Source: Enterococcus alishanensis (GTDB lineage: Bacteria; Bacillota; Bacilli; Lactobacillales; Enterococcaceae). From it: a stretch of 64,000 nt of DNA. A program made the translations under genes and the position numbers. The stretch spans positions 310,001 through 374,000 of the forward strand of contig NZ_JAHUZB010000003.1 in NCBI RefSeq assembly GCF_019218635.1, written 5' to 3'. This document shows, one piece after another, positions 57,718 through 64,000 of the stretch (positions are counted from its first letter, which is position 1; every line of letters starts with the position of its first letter). The notes beneath the pieces are model-generated. The model searched no databases. It saw only the letters and a list, made by a program, of their open reading frames with translations, and was not told the DNA's origin.

Positions 57718-58800
57718 ATGACAATTTATAATTTTTCTGCTGGCCCAGCTGTTTTACCAAAACCCGTACTGGAAACTGCCCAATCCGAAATGTTGGATTA
57801 CAAAGGTAGTGGTATGTCGGTGATGGAGTTGAGTCATCGGTCCTCCTGGTTTCAAGCTATTATCGATGATGCTGAAAATTTGTTGCGAGATTTAATGAAA
57901 ATTCCAGAAAATTACCAAGTTTTATTTTTACAAGGGGGAGCAAGCTTACAATTTACGAAAATCCCTTTGAATTTCGCTCAAAATAAAAAAGCTCTTTACG
58001 TAAATACAGGTTCTTGGTCTAAAAAAGCGATTCAAGCTGCTGAAGCATTAGACAATGTTACAGTTGAAGTAATTGCTTCATCAGAAGATCAAAACTTTAC
58101 TTATATTCCCGAAATACCTGCAAATGTAGATCAGGATGCAGCTTATGTGCATATTACCACCAATAATACAATTGAAGGTACAGCTTACCAAAGTATTCCT
58201 AATTTTGGCAAAGTACCAGTTGTAGCTGATATGTCATCAAATATATTGGCTAATGATTACAATGTAGAAGATTTTGGCGTGATTTATGCTGGTGCGCAAA
58301 AAAATATTGGACCTGCAGGATTAACGGTGGTCATTATCCGTGATGATTTATTAGGAGAAAGTGATATCTCAGCGCCGATGTTAGATTATACTTTATTAGC
58401 TAAAAATGATTCATTATATAATACACCTCCGACGTACGCTATTTATGTTGCCAAATTGGTTTTTGAATGGTTACAAGAACAAGGTGGCGTTGCTGGTATC
58501 ACTGCCCAAGATCAAGCCAAATCAAAACTTTTATATGATGCGATTGAAGCATCAGAATTATTTAAGAGTCCAGTTCGTGCTGACAGCCGTTCATTAACCA
58601 ATATTCCTTTTGTGACTGGTAATGATGAATTGGATAAAAAATTCAATCAAGAAGCCTTAGCTTATGGCTTTGAAAATCTAAAAGGTCATCGTTCAGTCGG
58701 TGGTATGCGGGCAAGCTTATACAATGCTTTTCCGGTAGAAGGTGTCAATGAACTTGTGACATTTATGGAAAAATTCGAAGCTGAAAACGGAGGGAAATAG
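57718..58800 (+). CDS. serC: Phosphoserine aminotransferase
   Basis: ATG 57718 gives 360 residues, the normal length; the longer GTG start overlaps the ribosome site AAGGAG. The enzyme converts 3-phosphohydroxypyruvate and glutamate to phosphoserine and 2-oxoglutarate. The PLP lysine is Lys195 ([10 protein letters not shown]), and the start [16 protein letters not shown] and the [13 protein letters not shown] and TPPTYAIYV motifs are diagnostic. It is directly followed by serA without a gap, forming the first two steps of serine synthesis. serB is not in this window. Confidence 0.96.
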   Translation: MTIYNFSAGPAVLPKPVLETAQSEMLDYKGSGMSVMELSHRSSWFQAIIDDAENLLRDLMKIPENYQVLFLQGGASLQFTKIPLNFAQNKKALYVNTGSWSKKAIQAAEALDNVTVEVIASSEDQNFTYIPEIPANVDQDAAYVHITTNNTIEGTAYQSIPNFGKVPVVADMSSNILANDYNVEDFGVIYAGAQKNIGPAGLTVVIIRDDLLGESDISAPMLDYTLLAKNDSLYNTPPTYAIYVAKLVFEWLQEQGGVAGITAQDQAKSKLLYDAIEASELFKSPVRADSRSLTNIPFVTGNDELDKKFNQEALAYGFENLKGHRSVGGMRASLYNAFPVEGVNELVTFMEKFEAENGGK

Positions 58801-59985
58801 ATGTATCATATTCAAACATTTAATGCGATTGCTTCAGAAGGTTTGGAGCGTTTTGAAAAAGAAAATTATGGAATCAACGATTGTGAAAAACCAGAGGGGA
58901 TTATTTTAAGAAGTAAAAAGTTACACGATTATGATTTTCCCGATTCAGTTGTGGCGATTGCTCGCGCTGGAGCTGGTACTAATAACATTCCCGTTAAAGA
59001 ATGTACCGAAAAAGGAATCGTAGTTTTTAACACACCGGGTGCCAATGCCAATGCCGTCAAAGAATTAGTGATTGCGTCTCTATTACTTTCAGTTCGTCCA
59101 ATGGTAAAAGGGATTGAATGGATTCAAACTCTAAGTGGATCTGATGTTGAAGAACAAGCCGAAGCAAATAAAAAACAATTTGCTGGTCACGAATTAGAAG
59201 GAAAAAAATTAGGCGTAATTGGTTTAGGAGCAATCGGGGCAATGGTGGCTAATGATGCTTATCGCTTAGGAATGGAAGTTACCGGTTATGATCCTTATGT
59301 GTCAGTAGATACAGCCTGGAGCATTTCACGAAGAGTGAAACGAGCACAAAGTATCAAAGAAGTACTGGCAAATTGTGATTTTATCACTGTCCACGTGCCT
59401 TTAAACGAAAACACTCGCCATATGATCGGCGCTCAAGAAATTGCTCAAATGAAAGAAACGGCACATTTATATAACTTTGCTCGTGGCGAAATTATTAATA
59501 CTGATGCGATTTTAGATGCAGTTAACGAAGACCGGATTGCTGGATTTACGACTGATTTTGCAGAAGAAAAATTATTACATCATGAAAAAATTACCGTGCT
59601 ACCCCATTTAGGTGCATCAACTGAAGAAGCTGAAATCAACTGTGCCAAGATGGCAGCACGAACGTTGAAACGCTTCTTAGAAACAGGTATTATCAAACGT
59701 TCAGTTAATTTTCCTAATGTTGAAATGGCTTTTGAATCACCTTATCGGATTACAGTAGTTAATAAAAACGTGCCTAATATGTTAGGCTTAATTGCTTCTG
59801 ACATTGCTGATTTGGATGTTAACATTGATAATATGGTGAATCGCGGGAAAGATGATTTTGCTTATACTTTAGTGGATGTCGATGAACAGGACGAAGCTAA
59901 AATCGAAGCGATTGAGAAAAAATTAAAAGAACATCCTGGTATCGTCCACGTACGGACAATCAAGCAAGAAGGAGTGGTTTTATAA
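58801..59985 (+). CDS. serA: D-3-phosphoglycerate dehydrogenase with ACT domain
   Basis: This 394-residue enzyme oxidises 3-phosphoglycerate to 3-phosphohydroxypyruvate. It has the NAD-binding loop LGVIGLGAIGAMVANDA, the catalytic-domain Arg in the FARGE segment (YNFARGEIINTDA), the catalytic His in HLGASTEEAE and a C-terminal ACT-like domain (about 320-394: VVNKNVPNMLGLIASDIADLDVNI), likely mediating serine feedback. Its length is short (about 390 rather than 525), the type lacking the intervening domain. It begins immediately after serC and overlaps the next gene by one base. Confidence 0.96.
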   Translation: MYHIQTFNAIASEGLERFEKENYGINDCEKPEGIILRSKKLHDYDFPDSVVAIARAGAGTNNIPVKECTEKGIVVFNTPGANANAVKELVIASLLLSVRPMVKGIEWIQTLSGSDVEEQAEANKKQFAGHELEGKKLGVIGLGAIGAMVANDAYRLGMEVTGYDPYVSVDTAWSISRRVKRAQSIKEVLANCDFITVHVPLNENTRHMIGAQEIAQMKETAHLYNFARGEIINTDAILDAVNEDRIAGFTTDFAEEKLLHHEKITVLPHLGASTEEAEINCAKMAARTLKRFLETGIIKRSVNFPNVEMAFESPYRITVVNKNVPNMLGLIASDIADLDVNIDNMVNRGKDDFAYTLVDVDEQDEAKIEAIEKKLKEHPGIVHVRTIKQEGVVL

Positions 59986-61211
59986 TGGTCAGAGTCGAAC
60001 CTTTTAAAGCCATTCGTCCAGCTGAAAAGTTAGCGGATCAGGTAGCATGCTTACCTTATGACGTCTTAAATTCTAATGAAGCTAGAGAATTGGCTAAAGA
60101 TAATCCTTATAGTTATTTTCATATTGATAAAGCTGAAATTGATTTGCCTGAAGATTTGTCGCCCTATGATGAAAAAGTCTATCAAAAGGCCGCTGATAAT
60201 TTAGCTGATTTTTTAACCAAAGAGTGGTTGCAAAAAGACCAGCAAGATTATTTTTATTTGTATCAGCTGACTATGAATGGTCGCAGTCAAACTGGGATTG
60301 TTGCTGCTACAGCCATCGATGATTATACTTCTGGTAAAATAAAAAAACATGAATTTACCCGTCATGAAAAAGAAATTGATCGCATGAATCATATCCGTGC
60401 TACCGATGCAAACACTAGCCCGATTTTCTTAAGTTATCGTCAAAAAGCTGATATTCAAGGCTTACTAAAAGATTGGCAAGCTAATCACACACCGATTTAT
60501 GATTTTACCAGTTTCCATGATGTGGATCATAAGGTTTGGCAAATTGACGATCCTGCCACGATTGAAAAACTAAAAAATGATTTTAAAGAAGTTGAGGCAT
60601 TATATATCGCAGATGGCCATCATCGGACCGAATCAGCTGTAAAAATTGGTTTGGAAAAAAGAGCTCAAGGAAAAAATTCACCTGAAAGTGAACGCTTCTT
60701 ATCAATTATCTTTCCAGATGATGAATTAGCTATTTTAGAATACAATCGTGTTTTAAAGGTTGCTCCACCAGAAAATTTCTGGTCAACGATTGAGCAATAT
60801 TTTACAGTCACTAAAAACGGCGTAAAAAAACCAGTACAAGCTGGCGATATTTCCTACTATGATGGACAAGATTGGTATACTCTGACCATCAAAACAGAAT
60901 TAGTTGCAGATGATCCAGTGGAAAGTTTAGATGTTGCATATTTACAAGCCCATGTGTTTCAAGAAATTTTTGACATTCAAGACATTCGGACTGATAAACG
61001 AATTGATTTTGTTGGTGGGATTCGCGGAACGGATGAACTAGAAAAATTAGTCGATGCAGGTGAGTTTCAGTTGGCTTTTTCAATGTATCCGACAGCTATG
61101 TCTGATTTACTAGCAGTGGCAGACGCTGGAAAAATCATGCCTCCAAAATCAACATGGTTTGAGCCAAAATTATTAAGTGGTCTATTTTTACATGATTTAG
61201 AAACGAAATAA
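59985..61211 (+). CDS. DUF1015 family protein
   Basis: The 408-residue soluble protein opens VEPFKAIRPAEKLADQVACLPYDVLNSNEARELAKDNPYSYFHIDK, the hallmark of DUF1015 (PF06245). Further blocks are GIVAATAIDDYTSGKIKKHEFTRHEKEIDRMNHIRATDANTSPIF and ALYIADGHHRTESAVK. Genes of this family regularly follow serA in Firmicutes; a kinase-like role in serine metabolism has been suggested (SerK-type ATP/ADP-dependent serine kinases are known relatives), but I cannot assign one here. Its ATG overlaps the serA stop by one base, so it is translated in coupling with the serine enzymes. Confidence 0.88.
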   Translation: MVRVEPFKAIRPAEKLADQVACLPYDVLNSNEARELAKDNPYSYFHIDKAEIDLPEDLSPYDEKVYQKAADNLADFLTKEWLQKDQQDYFYLYQLTMNGRSQTGIVAATAIDDYTSGKIKKHEFTRHEKEIDRMNHIRATDANTSPIFLSYRQKADIQGLLKDWQANHTPIYDFTSFHDVDHKVWQIDDPATIEKLKNDFKEVEALYIADGHHRTESAVKIGLEKRAQGKNSPESERFLSIIFPDDELAILEYNRVLKVAPPENFWSTIEQYFTVTKNGVKKPVQAGDISYYDGQDWYTLTIKTELVADDPVESLDVAYLQAHVFQEIFDIQDIRTDKRIDFVGGIRGTDELEKLVDAGEFQLAFSMYPTAMSDLLAVADAGKIMPPKSTWFEPKLLSGLFLHDLETK

Positions 61212-61215
61212 CAGT

Positions 61216-61247
61216 AAAGCGATGAGATTTCTCGTCGCTTTTTTTTA
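61216..61247 (+). terminator. Terminator of the ser operon
   Basis: The stem AAAGCGATGAG/CTCGTCGCTTT with a 4-base loop is followed by seven T residues. Confidence 0.92.
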
Positions 61248-61350
61248 TGTAAAGCTATTTTTACATCAGAGAAAGCCCGATGTAAGGGGATTTAGCTAGT
61301 AATTTACAAAATCGAATGCTATGGTTTTGTCAATCGAAGGGAGCGATCAG

Positions 61351-61629
61351 ATGGAAATTGGAACCAGATCAAAACAAGCGCGTATAGAAGCAAAGTTCAC
61401 ACAAGAAGAATTAGCTGAAAAAATACAAGTTACGCGACAAACGATTTCAAGTTGGGAAAATCAGCGGAGTTATCCAGACATTAGTAGTATTGTGCAGTTA
61501 AGTGAAATCTATAACATTTCTTTCGTTAATTTATTAATTACAGTAGAGTGGCAAATCATGTTGGCACGGGGAGTGATTATTGTCGTTCTAATGATTCCAG
61601 CCATTCTAGTTTTTAAGAAGTTGGGGTAA
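61351..61629 (+). CDS. Small XRE regulator with C-terminal membrane helix
   Basis: ATG 61351 behind AAGGGAG gives 92 residues. Residues 4-58 form an XRE helix-turn-helix (FTQEELAEKIQVTRQTISSWENQRSYPDISSIVQLSEIY). A hydrophobic segment (GVIIVVLMIPAILVF, about 71-87) follows and then only KKLG, so the protein is membrane-tethered with its DNA-binding domain inside the cell. Such short proteins occur in enterococci as accessory regulators. No target is apparent. Confidence 0.82.
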   Translation: MEIGTRSKQARIEAKFTQEELAEKIQVTRQTISSWENQRSYPDISSIVQLSEIYNISFVNLLITVEWQIMLARGVIIVVLMIPAILVFKKLG

Positions 61630-61733
61630 ATTCTCACCGCATTTTCTTTATCTTATCATCTCAAATTGACTAAAAAACAAGGCTATCATATATTCTAATT
61701 GAGAGAATAATATAGAGGAATGGAGTTTTGAAA

Positions 61734-62399
61734 ATGATGCGTTACATGAAGCAGCGACAGCAGTTGGTCGATTTTGGTAAAAAAATGATGACTGAAGGAT
61801 TGACCACTGGTACTGGCGGTAATCTGTCAATTGTTGTGCCAGACGAAGCAGCGATGTTAATTACCCCTAGTGGGATTGCCTATAATGAGACAAAAATAGA
61901 GGATATCGTATTGATGGATCTTTTTGGCAATGTTTTAGAAGGAGAATGTAAGCCATCTAGTGAGTATCATATGCATGCTATTTTTTACCAAAATAATCCT
62001 GAAATAAAAAGTGTCGTTCATACCCATTCAGATTATGCGACGGCGGTTGCTTGTTTGCAACAGGATATTGAACCGTTCCATTATATTATTGCTTCTGTAG
62101 GAGATCTCGTGCGATGTAGTGGCTACCAAACGTTTGGCACACAAGCTTTAGCTGAAGAAGCTTATCGGGTGATGGGAAATAATAAAGGCATTTTACTAGG
62201 AAATCATGGCGTTTTAGCAGTGGGAAACAGTTGCAGTGAAGCTTTTTCTGTCGCAAAAGATATTGAATTTTTGGCAAAATTAAAAATCCGTGCCCAATCA
62301 ATTGGTCGGCCTGTATTATTAAGCCCAGAAGATATTGCGATTACACAAGAAAAATTTGCCAACTATGGTCAACCAAAAAAAGAGTTTTCAAAACTATAA
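61734..62399 (+). CDS. Class II aldolase (fuculose-phosphate aldolase/MtnB-like)
   Basis: This 221-residue zinc enzyme has the class II aldolase/adducin fold. Metal ligands are the His pair in VVHTHSDYA and the His in LGNHGVLAVG, the catalytic Glu is in SSEYHMH, and the phosphate-binding TGTGGNLSI motif is intact. It may be L-fuculose-1-phosphate aldolase, methylthioribulose-1-phosphate dehydratase (MtnB) or the 5-deoxyribulose-1-phosphate/methylthioribulose aldolase of the DHAP shunt. Proximity to mtnK favours the last two, since MtnK makes the precursor. ATG 61734 with GGAG 8 bases upstream is chosen. Confidence 0.85.
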   Translation: MMRYMKQRQQLVDFGKKMMTEGLTTGTGGNLSIVVPDEAAMLITPSGIAYNETKIEDIVLMDLFGNVLEGECKPSSEYHMHAIFYQNNPEIKSVVHTHSDYATAVACLQQDIEPFHYIIASVGDLVRCSGYQTFGTQALAEEAYRVMGNNKGILLGNHGVLAVGNSCSEAFSVAKDIEFLAKLKIRAQSIGRPVLLSPEDIAITQEKFANYGQPKKEFSKL

Positions 62400-62404
62400 G
62401 CATA

Positions 62405-62439
62405 AGAGATGAAGCGAAAAACTTCATCTCTATTTTTTT
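62405..62439 (+). terminator. Terminator of the aldolase gene
   Basis: The stem AGAGATGAAG/CTTCATCTCT with a 7-base loop is followed by ATTTTTTT. Confidence 0.92.
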
Positions 62440-62450
62440 GCAAAAACCAC

Positions 62451-62499
62451 TTTACAAATATATTATCTATGTTACAATTATATTACAAAAACATTACAA
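62451..62499 (+). promoter_or_regulatory. Promoter with triple WalR-like box
   Basis: TTTACA (62451-62456) and TACAAT (62473-62478) are spaced by 16 bases. Three hexamers on the minus strand (TGTAAC at 62471-62476, TGTAAT at 62482-62487, TGTAAT at 62493-62498) are each 11 bases apart, fitting the WalR consensus TGTWAH-N5-TGTWAH twice over. Confidence 0.6.
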
Positions 62500-62511
62500 G
62501 AGGTGATCACG

Positions 62512-63516
62512 ATGAAAAAAATTTTTTTAGTTTGTGTATTGAGTTTGGCATTTCCCGTAGCTGCAATGGCTGATACTACAGAATCTGTTACTAATTCTAG
62601 CATTCAACAGGAGCAAAAAGGATATGGTGCAATTGTTACAGACAAAGATGAAATAAATAGTGAAACTAGCAGTAGCAATAGTCTTGAAAAAGAAAAAATA
62701 GCAACGACTGATTCAACTGCGACTGATGCAGTAAAAGAAACAACTGAAACAGTAAAAGAACAGGTCGAAGAAACGACTCAATCTTCGCAATCGGAAAAAT
62801 CTGAATCATCTACCACTTCTAGTGAAGAAAGTGCTAAAAAAGATGATGTTAAAGATGTGGAAGATTATACACCAGCTTACATTCGAGAATTATTAACCGA
62901 TTCAGCTTATCCGATTGATGCTAAAGAATTAGCTGGTTATTCTGATGAACAGTTGGCAAATGCTATGAAATTATTTGAACGTTACAATCAAGATGTTACC
63001 GGGATGGATATGGGCGGCTATGTCAGAGTATTACGAATGGTTTACAAAGACCATGTGATTTCTTGGGAGGCGGCTGAAAAAGCTTTAACTTTCAATCCTA
63101 ATCAATATCAAACAATCGATGAATTATTGGCAAATGTCGATCAGTTATACGATTATGTTCAAGTACTTTATCCAGAAAACACCTTTTTCTCTTTGAAAAA
63201 TCTATCGAAAACTGAATGGATCCATATTTTAAATTATTTGGCAGATTCAGGAATAGACATGAAACAATTTGGTGGTGGTTCTAGTGTCTTTTCTGGTGTA
63301 GCTTGGTGGATTCAAGATTCTTCTGAAGGTAATGCACCTTATGATAACGGTCCAAAGAAAACTGAAGAAGTGAAAAATCTTGCAACAACAGCTAAACCAG
63401 CGACTACTCAGACTGAGTTACCAAAAACTGGCACACGAAACAACGTTTTCTTAACGGTTGCTGGCGTATTCATTTTGGGGCTAGCGGTCTTTGGTATTAG
63501 AAAAGTCCGTCATTAA
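62512..63516 (+). CDS. LPXTG-anchored cell-wall protein of unknown function
   Basis: The 334-residue protein has a signal peptide (about 1-23, KKIFLVCVLSLAFPVAAMA), a Ser/Thr/Glu-rich linker (about 24-110), a globular middle domain of about 170 residues (YTPAYIRELL to SSEGNAPYD) and the sorting signal LPKTG followed by a hydrophobic helix and the tail RKVRH. It will be cut by sortase and fixed to peptidoglycan. The middle domain (MDMGGYVRVLRMVYKDHVISWEAAEKAL, ILNYLADSGIDMKQFGG) is unfamiliar to me. ATG 62512 follows AGAGGTGA. Regulation by WalR is suggested by the upstream repeats. Confidence 0.88.
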   Translation: MKKIFLVCVLSLAFPVAAMADTTESVTNSSIQQEQKGYGAIVTDKDEINSETSSSNSLEKEKIATTDSTATDAVKETTETVKEQVEETTQSSQSEKSESSTTSSEESAKKDDVKDVEDYTPAYIRELLTDSAYPIDAKELAGYSDEQLANAMKLFERYNQDVTGMDMGGYVRVLRMVYKDHVISWEAAEKALTFNPNQYQTIDELLANVDQLYDYVQVLYPENTFFSLKNLSKTEWIHILNYLADSGIDMKQFGGGSSVFSGVAWWIQDSSEGNAPYDNGPKKTEEVKNLATTAKPATTQTELPKTGTRNNVFLTVAGVFILGLAVFGIRKVRH

Positions 63517-63525
63517 AATAGTAAA

Positions 63526-63554
63526 AGCCAGCTGGTTAGCAGCTGACTTTTTTT
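63526..63554 (+). terminator. Terminator of the LPXTG gene
   Basis: The stem AGCCAGCTG/CAGCTGACT with one mismatch and a 5-base loop is followed by seven T residues. Confidence 0.82.
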
Positions 63555-63561
63555 GCATAAA

Positions 63562-63590
63562 TTGACTAAAGTTGTCTGGGAGCGTATATT
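63562..63590 (+). promoter_or_regulatory. Promoter of mtnK
   Basis: TTGACT (63562-63567) and TATATT (63585-63590) are spaced by exactly 17 bases, 30 bases before the ATG. Confidence 0.7.
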
Positions 63591-63620
63591 TTTAAAAAGA
63601 ACTTTTTTTGGAGGCTGAAA

Positions 63621-64000
63621 ATGACAAATTATCAAGCACATTTTTTGATGGATGATGAAGCCATTAAAGATTTCGTTGTCAGTGAATTGCAACTTTTTCC
63701 TGATAAAACAACTTTAGAGGTTGCTGAAATTGGCGATGGCAATATTAACTATGTTCATCAAGTAATAGATCAAGCAACTGAAAAAACAGTTGTGGTGAAA
63801 CAAGCCGATAAGTTTTTAAGAGCATCAGGTCGACCATTAGATTTAGCTCGCAATCGGATTGAAGCTGATATTTTAACAATTCAAGGAGAGCTGGCGCCAC
63901 AATTTGTACCAGCAGTTTTCAACTATCACGAAAAAATGGCAGCTTTGACGATGGAAGATATCTCAGATTATCAAAATATGCGTTATCAAATGATTGAAAA
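63621..64000 (+). CDS. mtnK: 5-methylthioribose kinase (3' part outside window)
   Basis: Only the first 126 residues are visible, starting at ATG 63621 behind TTGGAGG. The sequence has the MtnK pattern: EVAEIGDGNINYVHQV (phosphate-binding loop), TVVVKQADKFLRASGRP with the ATP-binding Lys, and LDLARNRIEADILTIQGELAPQFVPAVF, ending MEDISDYQNM. The enzyme phosphorylates 5-methylthioribose with ATP, starting salvage of the methylthio sugar or its disposal as DHAP and methylthioacetaldehyde. Isomerase mtnA would be expected downstream. The class II aldolase upstream may complete the pathway. Confidence 0.92.
   Translation, partial: MTNYQAHFLMDDEAIKDFVVSELQLFPDKTTLEVAEIGDGNINYVHQVIDQATEKTVVVKQADKFLRASGRPLDLARNRIEADILTIQGELAPQFVPAVFNYHEKMAALTMEDISDYQNMRYQMIE

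Noticed and set aside
1-64000. tRNA, rRNA, CRISPR, prophage or insertion sequence
   Set aside because: No repeat-spacer array, transposase, integrase or recognisable RNA gene was found in reading the window; negative by eye only, not by a search tool.

Overview
The window is AT-rich Firmicutes DNA, most likely from a lactic acid bacterium of the Enterococcus/Vagococcus type (Enterococcaceae). The evidence is the strong AGGAGG ribosome sites, an LPXTG-anchored wall protein, a LAB-type PepX, TTGACA/TATAAT promoters, CcpA-type cre sites and Bce-type antibiotic-sensing modules. Most genes lie on the + strand. I saw no rRNA, tRNA, CRISPR array, insertion sequence or phage gene.

Layout. 1-694: 5' part of a Na+/phosphate cotransporter (minus). 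899-1728: DsrE-like protein and a GNAT. 1781-6347: a BceRS-BceAB-type peptide-antibiotic sensing and detoxification module. 6397-9480: a TetR regulon (DUF4097 lipoprotein, TetR, CmpB-like membrane protein, hemolysin III family protein) whose two units carry an identical 20-bp operator. 9885-13197: DUF969-DUF979-pcp plus a second DUF979 paralogue, probably for pyroglutamyl peptides. 13597-14576: an aldo/keto reductase broken by a 1-nt frameshift. 14618-17728: Lrp regulator, MFS transporter and kynureninase. 17796-22885: small stress-type proteins (CsbD), thioesterase, KDPG aldolase, a secreted serine hydrolase with wall-binding-like repeats, an XRE regulator with 17 glycine pentads, and QueH. 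23049-27470: PepX, an unknown partner, a TetR, a GNAT and a 41-aa membrane peptide.

27696-33520 is a fermentation cluster: TetR, CoA-acylating aldehyde dehydrogenase, phosphotransacylase, acyl kinase, aryl-alcohol-type alcohol dehydrogenase and an Mpv17-like membrane protein. It would turn an alcohol or aldehyde into acid plus ATP, and its promoter carries a cre site and a perfect dyad. 33718: CstA transporter. 35528-38935: LysR plus a UbiD/UbiX/LpdD phenolic-acid decarboxylase set (gallate/protocatechuate type) with two matching LysR boxes. 38957-44669: GrpB, a DesK/LuxR-type two-component system and a divergent LnrLMN-like ABC exporter. 44864-47165: a second ABC exporter. 48105-51826: YjeM-like amino-acid permease, RpiR/SIS regulator, XRE-cupin regulator divergent from a LysE exporter.

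52504-54490: two Gfo/Idh/MocA oxidoreductases, the first YhhX-like. 54637-57600: an XRE regulator followed by YxlE-, YxlF- and YxlG-like genes. 57718-61211: serC-serA-DUF1015 serine synthesis. 61351-64000: a small XRE membrane protein, a class II aldolase, an LPXTG protein behind a triple WalR-like box, and the start of mtnK. The aldolase and MtnK together suggest salvage of methylthioribose or 5-deoxyribose.

Functions rest on reading motifs and family resemblance by eye. No database search or structure prediction was run. Starts were chosen by ribosome-site spacing and are often several codons downstream of the longest possible frame.
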